From Raffaelea ambrosiae (lineage: Eukaryota; Ascomycota; Sordariomycetes; Ophiostomatales; Ophiostomataceae), in assembly GCA_002778195.1 (NCBI GenBank), contig PCDI01000012.1, forward strand, positions 319,129 through 383,128: a stretch of DNA of 64,000 nucleotides. The letters run 5' to 3'. Positions 12,701 to 24,259 of the stretch are shown in pieces. The notes under the pieces were generated by a model. That model had not been told where the DNA came from. It was given only the letters and a program-made list of their open reading frames with translations, and did not search any database. Both the position numbers and the translations under genes were made by a program. How positions within the stretch are numbered: the first letter of the stretch is position 1; every line of letters begins with the position of its first letter.

Positions 12701-13645
12701 ACGCTGCCAAGGGCGTGCAGGAGGAGGAGCAAGGAAAAGTCTGGTTCGGTGCAACCTTCCGCAAATAGTGAACACTTCGTCTGATGATAATATGGCAATC
12801 TTCGACCGCTTCCTAACTGCAAGAATGATATCATGTCTGCGTCTTGCTCGTAAATAAACCCTCAATCCTTTCCCAAGCTTTCCAGCACTCATGAGACAAA
12901 AGAAGACCTTATTTTTCCCACTACAGTTCTTCGGACAAGCCGCGGTTCGGGCAGACTACGGACCCGACGTCGCTGAGGGTCCAGATCAAGTGCCGTGTCT
13001 CGGTGTGTGCTGAATGGAAAAAGTCTGCTGGGCTGCGCCTGCTGGGGTGGTGGCTACGAAGGATTCAAATCAAGACAATAAAAGAAGCAGAGACAAAAAG
13101 ACAAACTAGTTCCGCCGAGGCTTCTCCGCTGTCTACCGCCTTTAGTTTAATTGGTTTTTTGGGGTTTTTTTTTAAGCTGTATGTTACACGGCCAGCTCCG
13201 AGAAATGAAAGCTGCCCATGTCCCGAGGAGAAATACGGGAGGACACACTGCAGCACCGAGGGATGGGAAAACTTTTTTTTTTAGTCTTTGGGGGCCAGAA
13301 GGCACAGGAGGCCGTTTGGAGGCCGTCGGTACCCGTGTGTGTGTGTGTCGTGGAAGTGGGTGTGTGACTGATACCTACACCCGGCACGGGTTTGCCCCCT
13401 TCTACCACACACACGGTTGGCTACAGAACGAGGCATGCTGTCCAACAAAGAAAACGTGGTTAACCACACGCTGAGTAGGCCCTGAGACGAGAGAGGGGGT
13501 CTGCGTACGCATGTGTGTATGCGTGTGTGTGAATACGATTTGTCTTTTGTTGGCTTTGTCCTGTTTCTTTGTTTCTGCTTCGATTTTCTGGTATGCACCC
13601 AGCCCCAAACCCTTCCGACAGCATCCTCCCCCCTCCTCCTTCAGA

Positions 13646-14961
13646 TTAAACCATTCCTCCGTCGTTGCCACCGCCGTAAGTCGCCCTCCCTGCAGTTTCA
13701 TATTTGTCACCTGAACCACCACCCGCCTGCACGTTGTTATTCGGTGTGTCTAGTTCGCCCTGCACCGCTAGGACAGCGTGCAGCTGCCAGCGCCTGGCCA
13801 CCGGCCTGGCCGACCAAAGGTCGGTGGCTGTCTTGTTGGCTGGCAGGATCTTCAGGTGTACGGTGGTGACCGAGCACCTGCTCCTTGATGTTCTTGGCGG
13901 CTGTGGCAGGAAGTACGGAAGGGACAACATCCTGGACTTGAGACGTGGCGCCGCAGCAGTTGGAGCACGAGAAGAGAACGGTTCTGCTGCCGTCGTCGAG
14001 GTCGTCGGTGTCGAGACGTCTACGATGACAGCAGAACTGGCCTCGACGTCCACAAACAACAGTTCAAAGCCAGCGCTGCTCTTGTCTCCTTTTGCCTCGA
14101 CCGACCACACCGCCATGCTGCCGTGCTGCCACTTCAAGTCCGCTGGCAGGCACCGGCCACCCCAGCTGTCCCATTCCGAGTGCACCGGGTGACCCAGGCT
14201 GTTCTGCATGAGATACCGAAACGTGGGCTTGTCGTCTTCGACGATGAACCTGCGTGCTCATGGTAGGCCTGACCGGGGGGGTCGTCGGAGAGCTGGATGT
14301 GACATCCGCACCAGCCTTGGGAAACTACATCCGTGCTGGTCTGGCCGACGCTCCGGGAGACGACCGCATGACACTAATTCCAGCCGCGGACGGAGCAGAT
14401 GTACACGCTGTCCGGGAGAGTGATCCGGGTCTACAACCAGACGCTGTACTTGTCCGAGGTGATGAAGACCTACAGGAGAGTGTCTATGGTAGGCAGCCTC
14501 GTCGACTGGGCGGGTCTGCTGTACAAGCTGCAGTACGTGTGCTGCAGAGGAACCATAAGGGGTTGTCTAGAGCGACAGGCTTGTCTAGGAAGTCTACGAC
14601 TTGCTTGATACTCTCTCAAAACATCTCGTATACGGCTGGCCTCTTGAGACGCAAGCTCCAGCATCGTCGTTCTCATTGGCGACGTCTGATGATACAAGTC
14701 CAGAGCTTGTCCCGGCAGCACCGGAGGCGGCCCCGGGCAAAGGCCGTTTGGACTTTGAAGAAGAGGCAGATATACAGTTGGTCAAGACCTGAAATACCTC
14801 GACAAAGTCTTGCGGTAGTAGTCACGGCTAGAAGTTCATTTCTTCCATCCCGGAAGACTCGGACTATCGTCTTTCTCCGGAACATCTCCTATTCTTTCCC
14901 AATAGTAGGTTCGCCAGGATCACCGAGATTTGCTGGTTCATTTCAAGAGACTAAGAAGTAG
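13646..14961. pseudogene. Possible decayed or mis-resolved multi-exon gene, strand uncertain
   Basis: This is the only part of the desert with sustained coding-like composition. On the minus strand an open frame at 14209-13646 (187 aa) can be extended upstream to a CGCAG acceptor near 14249 and has G/C-rich third positions. On the plus strand, 14384-14530 is open with almost pure G/C third positions and follows an ACTAATTCCAG acceptor. In the matching minus frame the same stretch is broken by three TAG codons. No single strand gives a continuous spliced frame. It is either a pseudogene, two small genes, or a gene whose introns I cannot place. No family recognised. Confidence 0.25.
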
Positions 14962-15563
14962 CTGTCTTGAGCTGGCATCGTGCCCTCGTATATCAAGCCG
15001 TAGAATGTCAATACTGCAACAGAATGTAGAAAAACGAGGATGAATACGCGTACATTGTTAACAAATACTTACAGGCATCAACTTGTTTAGTGTTCTCCCG
15101 TCTCATTTATTGAGTCTTTCCCTATTATGGTCTGATGCTTGCATTGCCTCTTTCCTGTTTGGACTTCAACGTTGTTAAAAAATATTGTAAACTGAAGTTC
15201 TACACAGAATCCCGCTACAGACAGTCTTGCAAAACTCCGTACCAAACCATGGTACAGTGTACGATTTACTGTCGAGTTCTGTCATACCTTGGCAAGCCAG
15301 GCCGTTGTCGTCGTTGCATTCCGAGCACGCCCCGATGCTACGTCAAAATGGCGGTGCCTGATGTGTATTAATACCACAAGTCACCTCACTTATCGTCGAC
15401 CATCACCCACAGTGTCTGCTGTTTTGCATCGTATGGGCAGCCACCTCGTCTGCTTTTTTTTTCGGGATCATCCTCCAAGCTCGCAAGCCACCGCCGACAG
15501 ACCATGGGGAGCCCGACGGATTTACCGTCCAGAGAGTTCCGACAACACGGGCGGCTCTTGCGC

Positions 15564-15588
15564 AAGCTGCAATATATGCTTGCAGCTT
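15564..15588. repeat. Perfect 9-bp stem hairpin
   Basis: AAGCTGCAA and TTGCAGCTT flank a 7-base loop (tatatgc). Non-coding context. Confidence 0.75.
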
Positions 15589-16856
15589 TTGAGGGAGCTG
15601 TTTGTCGTATGTCGTGTTTCAGCAGCCACCTTTCCCTGCCATGGTATCTGTTCGCAATGTGCACAACGTTCACAAACCCCATGCCAAAGTCCAATCAATC
15701 CAAAACTGGGACACAAAGACAGCCGGGCCACGTCAACGCCGTCGCATTGGTGGTTCGTCCCGGCAGGGCGTCTGCATTGTCGGAACCAGGCAAAGCCGCA
15801 GCTACATAGTAGTACAAGTACAGGATCTGTTCTCACGCCTGGTACGGCGCATGGTACGAGATGCCGGCGCCTGACCCGCAAACGGCTTCCGTTCCCGCGG
15901 GCGCCGTTTTAGCATGTGAGGCTTGTCCTGGACTGCCATTCGGTGTTACTTTCCTGTTTTTGACCTTCTTTCCGAAGGGCGCCAAACTGGGCCCTCCGAC
16001 GTACCCCGAAATGCCATTTCCCAGCAACGTGACGCTGGCCGGGCTAAGCGCCAAGGGACGAAACACCCCTTTGTGGGCCGTAAGAACCAGGGAGCAGACT
16101 TGTCAGACTGGCCGTAAGACGCGGAGACCGGAGAATAGGCCGAACGGAACCCCTTGGACTGCTTGCCTCCATTTGCGGGCGGGGTTTCCCGGTCGTAGCC
16201 AGGACGATTAATACGGGCGTTTTTCCACAGCACAATGCCTGTCGGCGTTAGTATTGGCTTAAATCCCAGTGTCTGATTTCGGGCGCGGAGCATTCGTCGC
16301 GGGAGTCAAGAACGCGGCAAGATGCAAAAAAAGCCCCGGCACTGTCGGTGGTTCGGCATGACTGTCGAGAAGAAGCCGACGAGAATGCGAGTCAAATATT
16401 ACGAGAAGATTCGGTAGGAGAGGCAGAACAGCTGTCTCTGGAGAGCGATCGTAGAGGGAAAGTGCTGGTGATCGCTCTTGCTAGATTAGAAGAGTAACTA
16501 GAGCAACCGGGGTGGAAGATTATTTTACCGGGGAGACGGACTTACCGGGATGAGGCACGCTCTGCGACTCTGACACGTCTAGGATTTTTTACTTGACTTC
16601 ATTCTGATAGCAACAGACAAAGAGCCCTCCCCCAACCGCACCGGCGAACCAGACCCTTCGTTATCCCGTCCCAACTCGCTTCGAATCGCATTCGGCCTTG
16701 ATCTCGCGTAGACCGCAGACACTCGCACCTTCCACGCCTGCAAACCACTCCAATTCCTCGCCTTCGAAGCTGTGCCGACTCTCTGTAGCTGCACAGTCTT
16801 TGGAACGCGTCGACAGCCAACTTCACCTCCCCCAACCCCCCTTTCCAGTCTTTTTT

Positions 16857-19800
16857 ATGCCCCGCGAGCTTTCCCAAGCTTCACCACATACATACCAGAC
16901 CAGCGGTACCCCCTCATCCTCCTCCCACCCCACCCAATATGGCCCCGAACGCTCCCTCCCGGGCGTCTCAGATCGCCCCGACCGCGATGACCTCCGCCTT
17001 CGCGACGACGCGTCGTTGTCGGTGTCTTCGCCGGTCGATCGCGTCGACAAGGCGGTTGATGTGCGGAAGCTCGACGAAAAGCTGCGCCGATTGAGGGGCG
17101 GCAATACGCGCACCCGGCTCTCTGATGCCTATCCCACTTCTGCGCCTGTCCCTGCAGGCCAGCGCATCTCCGAGTACGAGCGGGCCATGACACCCTCGTC
17201 GCGAGGCAGCATTGCTTTCCAGGTCGTCAAGAGTGCTCCTGGCTCTGTCGGGAGAGGAAGACAGCTCAGCGACTTGCCCAACGGTTCGTCCCAACTCTCA
17301 AGGACCGTCTGGCAAAATGTGGCGCGTGCTAATGAATTGTGTGTCTTCCCTTCCGTCTACAGAAATCTTGACCCAGATCTTCTCGCACTTGTACCATGGC
17401 TCCCACGACAGCGTGGCCCTTGTGTCAAAGCGGTTCTACGCGTTGATCACACTGCCGCATGCCTGGCGCATGGCCTTCTTGCGCTTCTTCCCGGGACACG
17501 AGGGCCGCCGACGTTCGAGCGAACTGGACGCCCCCAGCGACGATGATTCCTCCGTCAGGCACGAAGCCCGCGTCTTCTCTCGACTGACGACCCTGGCGAC
17601 CTGGCGCAGCGAGTACCTTCTGCGGACGCGTCTGCTGCGGAGCGTCGCCTCGGGAAAGCCTGGCGTGGCCGCCATTCGCGACGGCGGCAACAACAAGGCC
17701 TCTCCGTCGAGCCAGTCGAGCAAGAAGTCGGCCGCCGTCATCACGTACAACTCGCAGCTGCCCTGGATGGTGAACCGACTGCACGCCGTGTTCTCGGGAT
17801 CCGGAAAGAAGTATCCCCGCGTCGTCCACGGCGCGTCCGACTTTGGCGTGGCCACAGCCAGCAACCCGACCATCGGCAAGCTGGAGACATGGGGCTACCA
17901 CGACACGTATGCCGCCGCGCAGCTCGACGAGGTGATGCCTCACTCGACGCCGTACGGCGAGGGCAGTGGGCCAACTACGGTCCCGAACGTGATGGATGTG
18001 AGCCATGTGTACGGCGCCATTGTTGGGGAAGGCTTCGTCGGCGGCCGTCCTCTGCACCGCAGCATGGGCGCCACCGCTTTTGTTGCTCTCGAAGGCTTTG
18101 CCCCGCGAAGCCGCATCCCGGAGCACGACCACGACGTGCCGTATGTGTCAGGAGACACGGAGGCCGTCTGCTCTGTGTGGATTGCCAAGTCGCCCGCTGT
18201 CCCGTCTGTCACGCAGTACGCCGTCGGCATGCTTGCGGGCTCTTCGCTGGGCGTTGTGTCGGCGTACTCGTTTGGCAAGGCGGACTCTGCATCGCGCTAC
18301 GCCCATCCTCAGGTGACTGCGCGGTGGGTGCTGAGCCCCGGCGTGCCCATTATTGCCCTTGCGGCCGACGACAGCTACAGCGAGAAGCGCCGTTCCTACG
18401 GCCGTGTCTGGGCCGTGGCATTGAATGCGCTGGGCGAGGTGTTCTACCTCCAGGACGTCCCAGTACCGCCGGCTGCGCCCGTTGTCGGCCCGGACCAGCG
18501 GGCGAGCGCCGTTGCAGAGTACCTAGCATGGCAGGCTGGTCGGACGGCTCGCTGGGAAGTCATCGAAGCGACGCGTCGCGTCCGCGGCTCCAAGTGGTTC
18601 GATGAGAAGAACAAGGCTCTGAGCCTCGCCGCGTCTGCCTCGCCGCGGTCCTCGTCGGAGACAATGGGTCTTGCCCCGGAGCAGTGGGCTGCTGAGGCGC
18701 GTGAGATTGAAAGGTTCCTCCGCATTCCTCCTTCGCACTTCCGGTCGGTCTACGACAACTGGGACATGCACAAGAAGCTCGAAGTGGACTTTGCGGCCGG
18801 CAGCACGAGCTCAGACAGCACCGGCAACGGCACCGGCGAGCACATATTTGTCATCAGCTGCGGAAACGCAGCAAAGGAACAGCCTGCCAAGATGACACGC
18901 TTCACGCGGCTGGTCGCTCTTTCAGGAGCTGCGCCGCTGGCCACCCCGGGCTCTCCGGCTCCGGGCGCGTCGTCTGCGAGTCGTTTCGACACCGTGCCGC
19001 CAAGCCCGATCAAGAATATCTCAGCTCCGCCGACGCCCGGAGGGGGTGTGCTCGATGGATGGAAAACACCGCGCTCGGCCGCAACGATGGCTACGGCCGG
19101 CTGGCAAGCGGCTGATTTTTCGCTGAAGGGCAGCCACGGCTCCGACATTAGCTGCAGCGCCGTGGATCTTGGCCAGTCCGCTCTCGTGACGCCGTTTGAG
19201 GATGCGCTTCTGACGCTCAATGACGCGAGGGGCGTTCCTGACAGCGAGGTTCCCGGTCGGCGCTCGCGGTGGATGGCCGTGGGCACAAAGAATGGGACGG
19301 TCATTCTGTGGAACATGCGCGAACCAGTGTCAGCTGACCACTCCGGAACGGTTCGGCCGTTGCGCGTGATTCACACCGACTCTCCCGAAGTGTCCAGCGT
19401 GGCCGTCTCGTCTCTGTACCTTGTGCACGGCGGCAGCGACGGCCTGGTACAGGCCTGGGACCCGCTGTCGTCGACCAAGGAGCCCATCCGCACACTGAAT
19501 TCGCGCTCGTCCGGACGGGTGCCGCACCGTGTCGCCCAGACGAACTCGGCCATTCCCCAGGCCAACTTTGCCGCCGTCGGTGCCATCTTTCTGGACCCGG
19601 ACCCGACCGTGCTGCGCGGCGTGCTCGCCGTCGGCACGTTTCTCCGCTACTGGTCCTACAGCTCGACGGGCCACAGTGCCAGTCGTCGCCGCCAGCGTCG
19701 GATGCGCCATGCCAATGTCGAAGGCCACCTGGCGAGCCGCCGTCTGGGCGTGAAGGTGTCGGGCCACATTGCAGCCGAAACGGCGGAGCTGCAGCGCGAG

Positions 19801-20811
19801 CAGGAGCAGGAATCGCGTGAGCAGGCGTGGTTGATGCGGCGGTTTGGCGTCGGACTGGCCGGGCTGACGGAAGAAGAGGCCCTCAGCTATGCGGCGATCA
19901 TGTCTCAGGAGACGTTTATGGACGAGCAGCGGCGGTCGAGCGGCAACAGCGACAACAGCTCGTCGTCAACGACGGACCAGGCGTCGTCGTTCTCGTCGGG
20001 TGGCCACAGAGGGGGTGGTGGTGGTGGCGCGGACGACGAGGGCTCGGTAGTCTCGGTGGTCACGGTGACACCGGAGCCCAGCATGTCGGGACGGAGTCCC
20101 CCAACCGGCAGCAGTAGCTTGGCGGCCCTTGTCCAGGACACGCACCACAGCAACACTTCTGCCAGCAACAGCAACACGGCCAGCGCGGTGGATGTCGATG
20201 ACGACTTTGAGCTGCAGATCCAGCGGGCGATCCGGCTGTCGCTGATGGAGGGCGTCAACGAGGAAGGGGGAGGAGCCGAAGACGCATCGCCGTCCCCGTA
20301 CGGGATCACGCCAGCTACTCCTGCGTCTGATTTCGACTTTCCGGTGACGTACCAGCGCCACATGCCTGCTGTCAAGCGCGGCGGCAGCAGCGGCAGCAAA
20401 GCACCGGCTGCCGTGTCGTCCTCGTACACGTCTGTGTCGTCGTCGTCTCCGCCCTTGCCGTCTTGGGCGAAGGAAGTCGGAGCCAGTAGCAACAGCAACA
20501 GCAGCCGAGCAGCACCGGTTGCGGCAGCATCAACAGGAGGAGCAGCGGCTTCCTCTTCGTCGGCTGCTGCTCCGTTATGGCACGACAGTGTCGGTGCAGC
20601 GGCGGTAGTGGGCGACAGCGAAGAGGACGACCTGCAGATGGCGCTGCGCCTGAGCATGCAGGAGGAAGAGGAGCGCCAGCGAAGGCTGGAGGAGGCCTAC
20701 GGGGGTGGCCAGCCGTCGTTGGAAGACGACGCCGCGCTGGCGGCCATGTACCACGAGGAGGATTTTCCGGCGCTGGAGGTGCGCGGCAAGGGCAAGGGAA
20801 AGCACTTTTAG
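16857..20811 (+). CDS. F-box protein with WD40-like region and three ubiquitin-interacting motifs (Ufo1-like)
   Basis: Two exons, 16857-17283 and 17363-20811, encode 1291 aa. The 79-bp intron (GTTCGT..GCTAAT..CAG) falls inside the F-box; splicing restores codon G+AA and the motif DLPNEILTQIFSHL near residues 139-152, which binds Skp1. The middle of the protein carries WD-repeat-like strands (for example GTVILWN and GGSDGLVQAWD), expected to hold substrate. The C-terminal third has three UIMs: EEEALSYAAIMSQE (about residue 980), ELQIQRAIRLSLME (about 1091) and DLQMALRLSMQEEE (about 1232), separated by Ser/Gly/Ala-rich linkers. F-box + WD40 + three UIMs is the known layout of yeast Ufo1, the SCF adaptor for Ho and other substrates, so an SCF ubiquitin-ligase receptor is the best call. 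Start: the first in-frame ATG (the frame upstream opens only with TTG). The 3' UTR starts with a GT microsatellite. Confidence 0.9.
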
Positions 20812-21220
20812 AGTTGCATGAGAGAGTTAGAGAGAGAGTGTGTGTGTGTGTGTTTTGTGGTTTTTTTTTTTTCTTTTCCCCATCTTACCAGAGTTTGTTT
20901 TTGATGTGATATTTGTTCGTTTAGTTCTAGTCTATTCTGTTCCGTCTCTTTTCTCTTCGTTTGGAGGGCCATTTTCTCCTGTAATGCTTACATTTTCTTC
21001 TTCTCTTGTCTACTTCTTTTACTTCAGATTCTGTTCATTTCCTTACAGAGGGATTTGTTGCTACCGTCTCCTTTTAGACACGAGTGTGAATCTTCAACTG
21101 TTTCGAATTATCGAATTATTTAATTATTTTTACCTTTCATCCAGATGCAATGCATAGAACTTGGAACTTAAAAGACCTCAACAACCCTTAATACGAGACG
21201 ACGATTCTCGACAGATTAAA
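20812..21220. other. Convergent intergenic region
   Basis: Overlapping 3' flanks of the F-box gene (+) and the acidic-repeat gene (-). It contains a (GT) run at 20838-20852, T-rich tracts typical of fungal 3' ends, and nothing else I can identify. Confidence 0.7.
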
Positions 21221-23538
21221 CTAACGACGTTCGTTGCTGTCCCGGATTTGCGCATGCGCTTGGAACATTGCCAATAGACCGGACAACGTTCTGGGACGTC
21301 CCTGGTGCCAGGAGGGCTTGGGTCCATCCGACTTTTCTTCCTCTCTAAAAGTCTCGCTGTCGTCCTCGTCGTACTCAGCCTCCTGGCTATACTCGGCCTC
21401 CTCGTAGTACTCGTCCTCTTGGATGTTCACGGCCTTGTACGAAGCGTCGTATAACACGGCTTCACCGAACCCGGGATCGTCGCACTCGCTGTCGTCTTCG
21501 TCGTACTCATCGTCGTCCTCGTTGTTCACGGCCGTGTACGAGGCGTCGCATAACACGGCTTCGCCAAACCCGGGATCGTCGTACTCGCTGTCGTCTTCGT
21601 CGTGCTCATAGCCGTCTTCGTCATATTCGGCTTCCTCGTTGTCCACGACGTTGTACGAGGCATCGTACAACACGGCTTCACCAAACCCGGGATCGTCGTA
21701 CTCGCTGTCGTCTTCGTCATGCTCATCGTCGTCCTCGTCGTACTCGACCTCCTCGTTGTCCACGGCCGTGTACGAGGCGTCGTATAACACGGCTTCGCCG
21801 AACCCGGGATCGTCGCACTCGCTGTCGTCTTCATCGTACTCGACCTCCTCGTTGTCCACGGCCGTGTACGAGGCGTCGTATAACACGGCTTCGCCGAACC
21901 CGGGATCGTCGCACTCGCTGTCGTCTTCATCGTATTCGGCCTCCTCGTTGTCCACGGCGTTGTACGAGGCATCGTATAACACGGCCTCACCGAACCCGGG
22001 ATCGTCGCACTCGCTGTCGTCTTCGTCGTACTCATCGTCGTCGTTGTGCTCGGTCTTGGAGTAGTCGACTATATAATCGGACTCATCCTCCTCATCATCC
22101 GCGTAACCAAGCGCTGACTGGTTGTCCCCGTCAGCTTTGCCCATCCAGTGAGCAACGTCGCGGGAGAGCCTTTTGCTCCGTTTCCTTTCCATCGAAATGC
22201 TGTGCAGCGGCCGGACCCAAGGTTTCACGAGGTCCCTGTCGTCCGCGAGGCTGGCCTCCAGCGGGGCGTCCTCCACCAACGTCCGCAGCGGCAGGCGGCC
22301 GTCGGCCGCACCGGACATGGCGGCCATGCGGACCAGGCTCCACTGCAGCTCGAGCAGGTCCATGTCGGGTGCGGGGACGGTGACGATGGCGTTTCTCTTG
22401 CTGTCGAAATAGCTTATTTCGCGAAACTCGAGGACGTCGCCGTCTCGGACCGGCGTGCCGTCCGGGTTCCGGAACAGCAGGTCGGGGGGGGGACGGTGGG
22501 GTGTGAGGACATCACGCAAGGCCTTGGCCGTGCCGTCCGGGTTCCAGGGCGCGCTGTAGCCGTTCCACTGGGGCAGAAAGCGAATGGCCACGAACACCGA
22601 CTTGCCCTGGGAGAGGCGCACAACGGGCTGGAAGCCGATCTGCGCCGTGGACCAGTACCACCCGATGCGGCTGTCCAGAGCGATCAGGTTGGACGCGCTG
22701 TTCAGGACGTCGCCCCGGATGAGGCCCTGCAACGCCTTGAGGGTGCGGTACGAAAACGCCCACTGGGCGTCTTGCAGAGCACACTTGATGACCTCGGCGT
22801 GGTACTGGTCGGGAAGCGTCGGGAGGATGGAGTAGAGAGTGGGATTGGGTCTACCCGTCACAACGCACCGGTAATTGTCCCGCATCAAACACTAGAAAGG
22901 AAGAAAAGAACGGATCAGCCATCTGTTCTACCGTGGCTCTAGAGGTAAGGACGAGGGTTGTGAAAGGGGGGGGGGGGGCATTGTGTATGCATTTCACCCT
23001 ACCTGATCTTGCCCAAGGACTGTGAAGGGCACCAACTGAAAGTTCTCGAACGAGGGAGGTACATCGTATCTTGTGCTCTGGTTGTTGAGCAAGACTGTTT
23101 GAAGAAAACGATTAGCACGATTTGATCGTCTGACCAATGAAGACGCTCTATATGGAAGCAAAATCGGAAAGAACGAATGGACGATGGACACTTACGCATT
23201 TCCAGCAGTGGTTCCATGGCGTTGCTGAGGCTCTTCATGGTACTGCAAGTTTGGTATTTCGCCAGAACGCGGAAATCCAAGGTCATCGTGCTGGCCCAGA
23301 TCATCATCTTGGTCCTGTCGTCGACTTGGGGCATGCCGTTGTGAAACCATGCAAACATGGCCCGTCTGTCCGCGGTGTTGTCCCAAAGAGGCCAGTCAAT
23401 GTTATGTCTGCTGGGCACGTATGCGAATGGGGTCCGCGGCTGGTAGGGCCCGGGGTGCGGCAGGCTTTGTAGCCCGCGAGGCAGTCCGTCTTGGCTGGAC
23501 TGAGTCTGCCTCAGCGCTCCGATGAGGAGGGTAATCAT
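21221..23538 (-). CDS. Degenerate HNH-endonuclease-like protein with tandem acidic repeats
   Basis: Three exons, 23538-23196, 23094-23003 and 22891-21221, give 701 aa. Intron 1 has GTAAGT..TGCTAAT..CAG and intron 2 GTAGGG..TAG; both junctions hold frame. Around residue 146 the MRDNYRCVVTG motif matches the first strand of the fungal HNH_2-type fold, and SNLIALDSRIGWYW fits its last helix. The usual His of the first HxxP-type element and the His before WYW are not evident (I and G instead), so nuclease activity is doubtful. Residues about 423-656 hold six copies of DDPGFGEAVLYDASY separated by Asp/Glu blocks such as EYDEDDSE. The tail is extremely acidic and ends with a Ser/Arg-containing stretch. 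Start: the ATG at 23538 in an open frame; no signal peptide. The function is unknown; the family often appears as lineage-specific expansions in fungi. Confidence 0.85.
21370..22060 (-). repeat. In-gene tandem repeat coding for acidic units, six main copies
   Basis: Near-identical units of about 96-117 bp, each coding DDPGFGEAVLYDASY plus an Asp/Glu block and a V(D/N)NE linker. Length differences are whole codons, added as extra DED/EHDED blocks. The regularity leaves other frames and the opposite strand open here, which creates false open frames. Confidence 0.9.
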
Positions 23539-24259
23539 GGCTGGCACAATCAATGCAGTTCGGAAAAAAAGGTGGGTTGGGGGGGGAAAGGCTGGATCGA
23601 GGTGTGGGAGATGTTCGTGAAGAAGGACAGTCCAAAAAAAAAGAGACGAAAGAAAAGGACAATTAAAGAGAAAGAGCACATACACGCGCGCACGCACACA
23701 CGCAGATACACAAAATCAAATTTTTTTCGATATAAGCAAAAAAAAAAAAGAGTTTCTGTTAGTAAATGTCTATTGAATAACAAAAGAACCAAAAAGTAGA
23801 ACCAGGTACCAACTCGGAATATTCTCTCGACGTTTGCACATCCATTGTCATAGGCAGTGTATAATCCAACCCAGCATCCCACTAGGAGACCAATCACGAG
23901 CAGAGACCAACTGTACACTAGAGAGCGTCAACGTCATATTAGAGCGAAACTACTACGTTTTGGCGGCCTGGCTTGATCAGAGGGCCCAGACACACATTAA
24001 GGCTCGAAGAAGCAAACCCTTACGGCCGAAAGATAGGAGAGAGAGAGAGAGAGAAAGGTCTAAACTACGGGCCATGAAGTATGTTAGAAAAAGTTCAAGC
24101 ACATACAAACACGTCGAGCCAACCTTGTGTTGATATCTTTATGTGTTGATGAGATAGTCACGTGGGCTGGTTGAGATATCCACATCACAGCCTCGGGTGG
24201 GCTTACACAGTGAATAAATAAAAAATAATCAAAATAAAAGTAAAAAAATATTATCAAAG
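23539..24259. other. Intergenic region upstream of the HNH-like gene
   Basis: 5' flank of the minus-strand HNH-like gene and 3' flank of the pepsin-like gene. Poly-A/T tracts, a CG/CA-rich alternating stretch near 23682-23710 and a (GA) run at 24037-24054. No gene seen. Confidence 0.65.

Larger units (their letters stand above)
9761..16856. other. Gene desert, right part, and promoter of the F-box gene
   Basis: No confident gene. The stretch holds poly-T near 10786-10802, GT-rich microsatellites near 13335-13350 and 13511-13530, a possible decayed gene (13646-14961), a hairpin (15564-15588) and, from about 16600, the C-rich upstream region of the F-box gene starting at 16857. A CCAG just before that start codon (about 16845-16848) could be a 5'-UTR splice acceptor. 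The words TACGGTGTA (9981) and TACTCGTA (11006) also occur. Confidence 0.5.

Noticed and set aside
21423..22064. Plus-strand frames of 60-141 aa across the acidic repeats
   Set aside because: By-products of the tandem repeat, which leaves several frames open; Ser-rich mirror of Asp/Glu codons.
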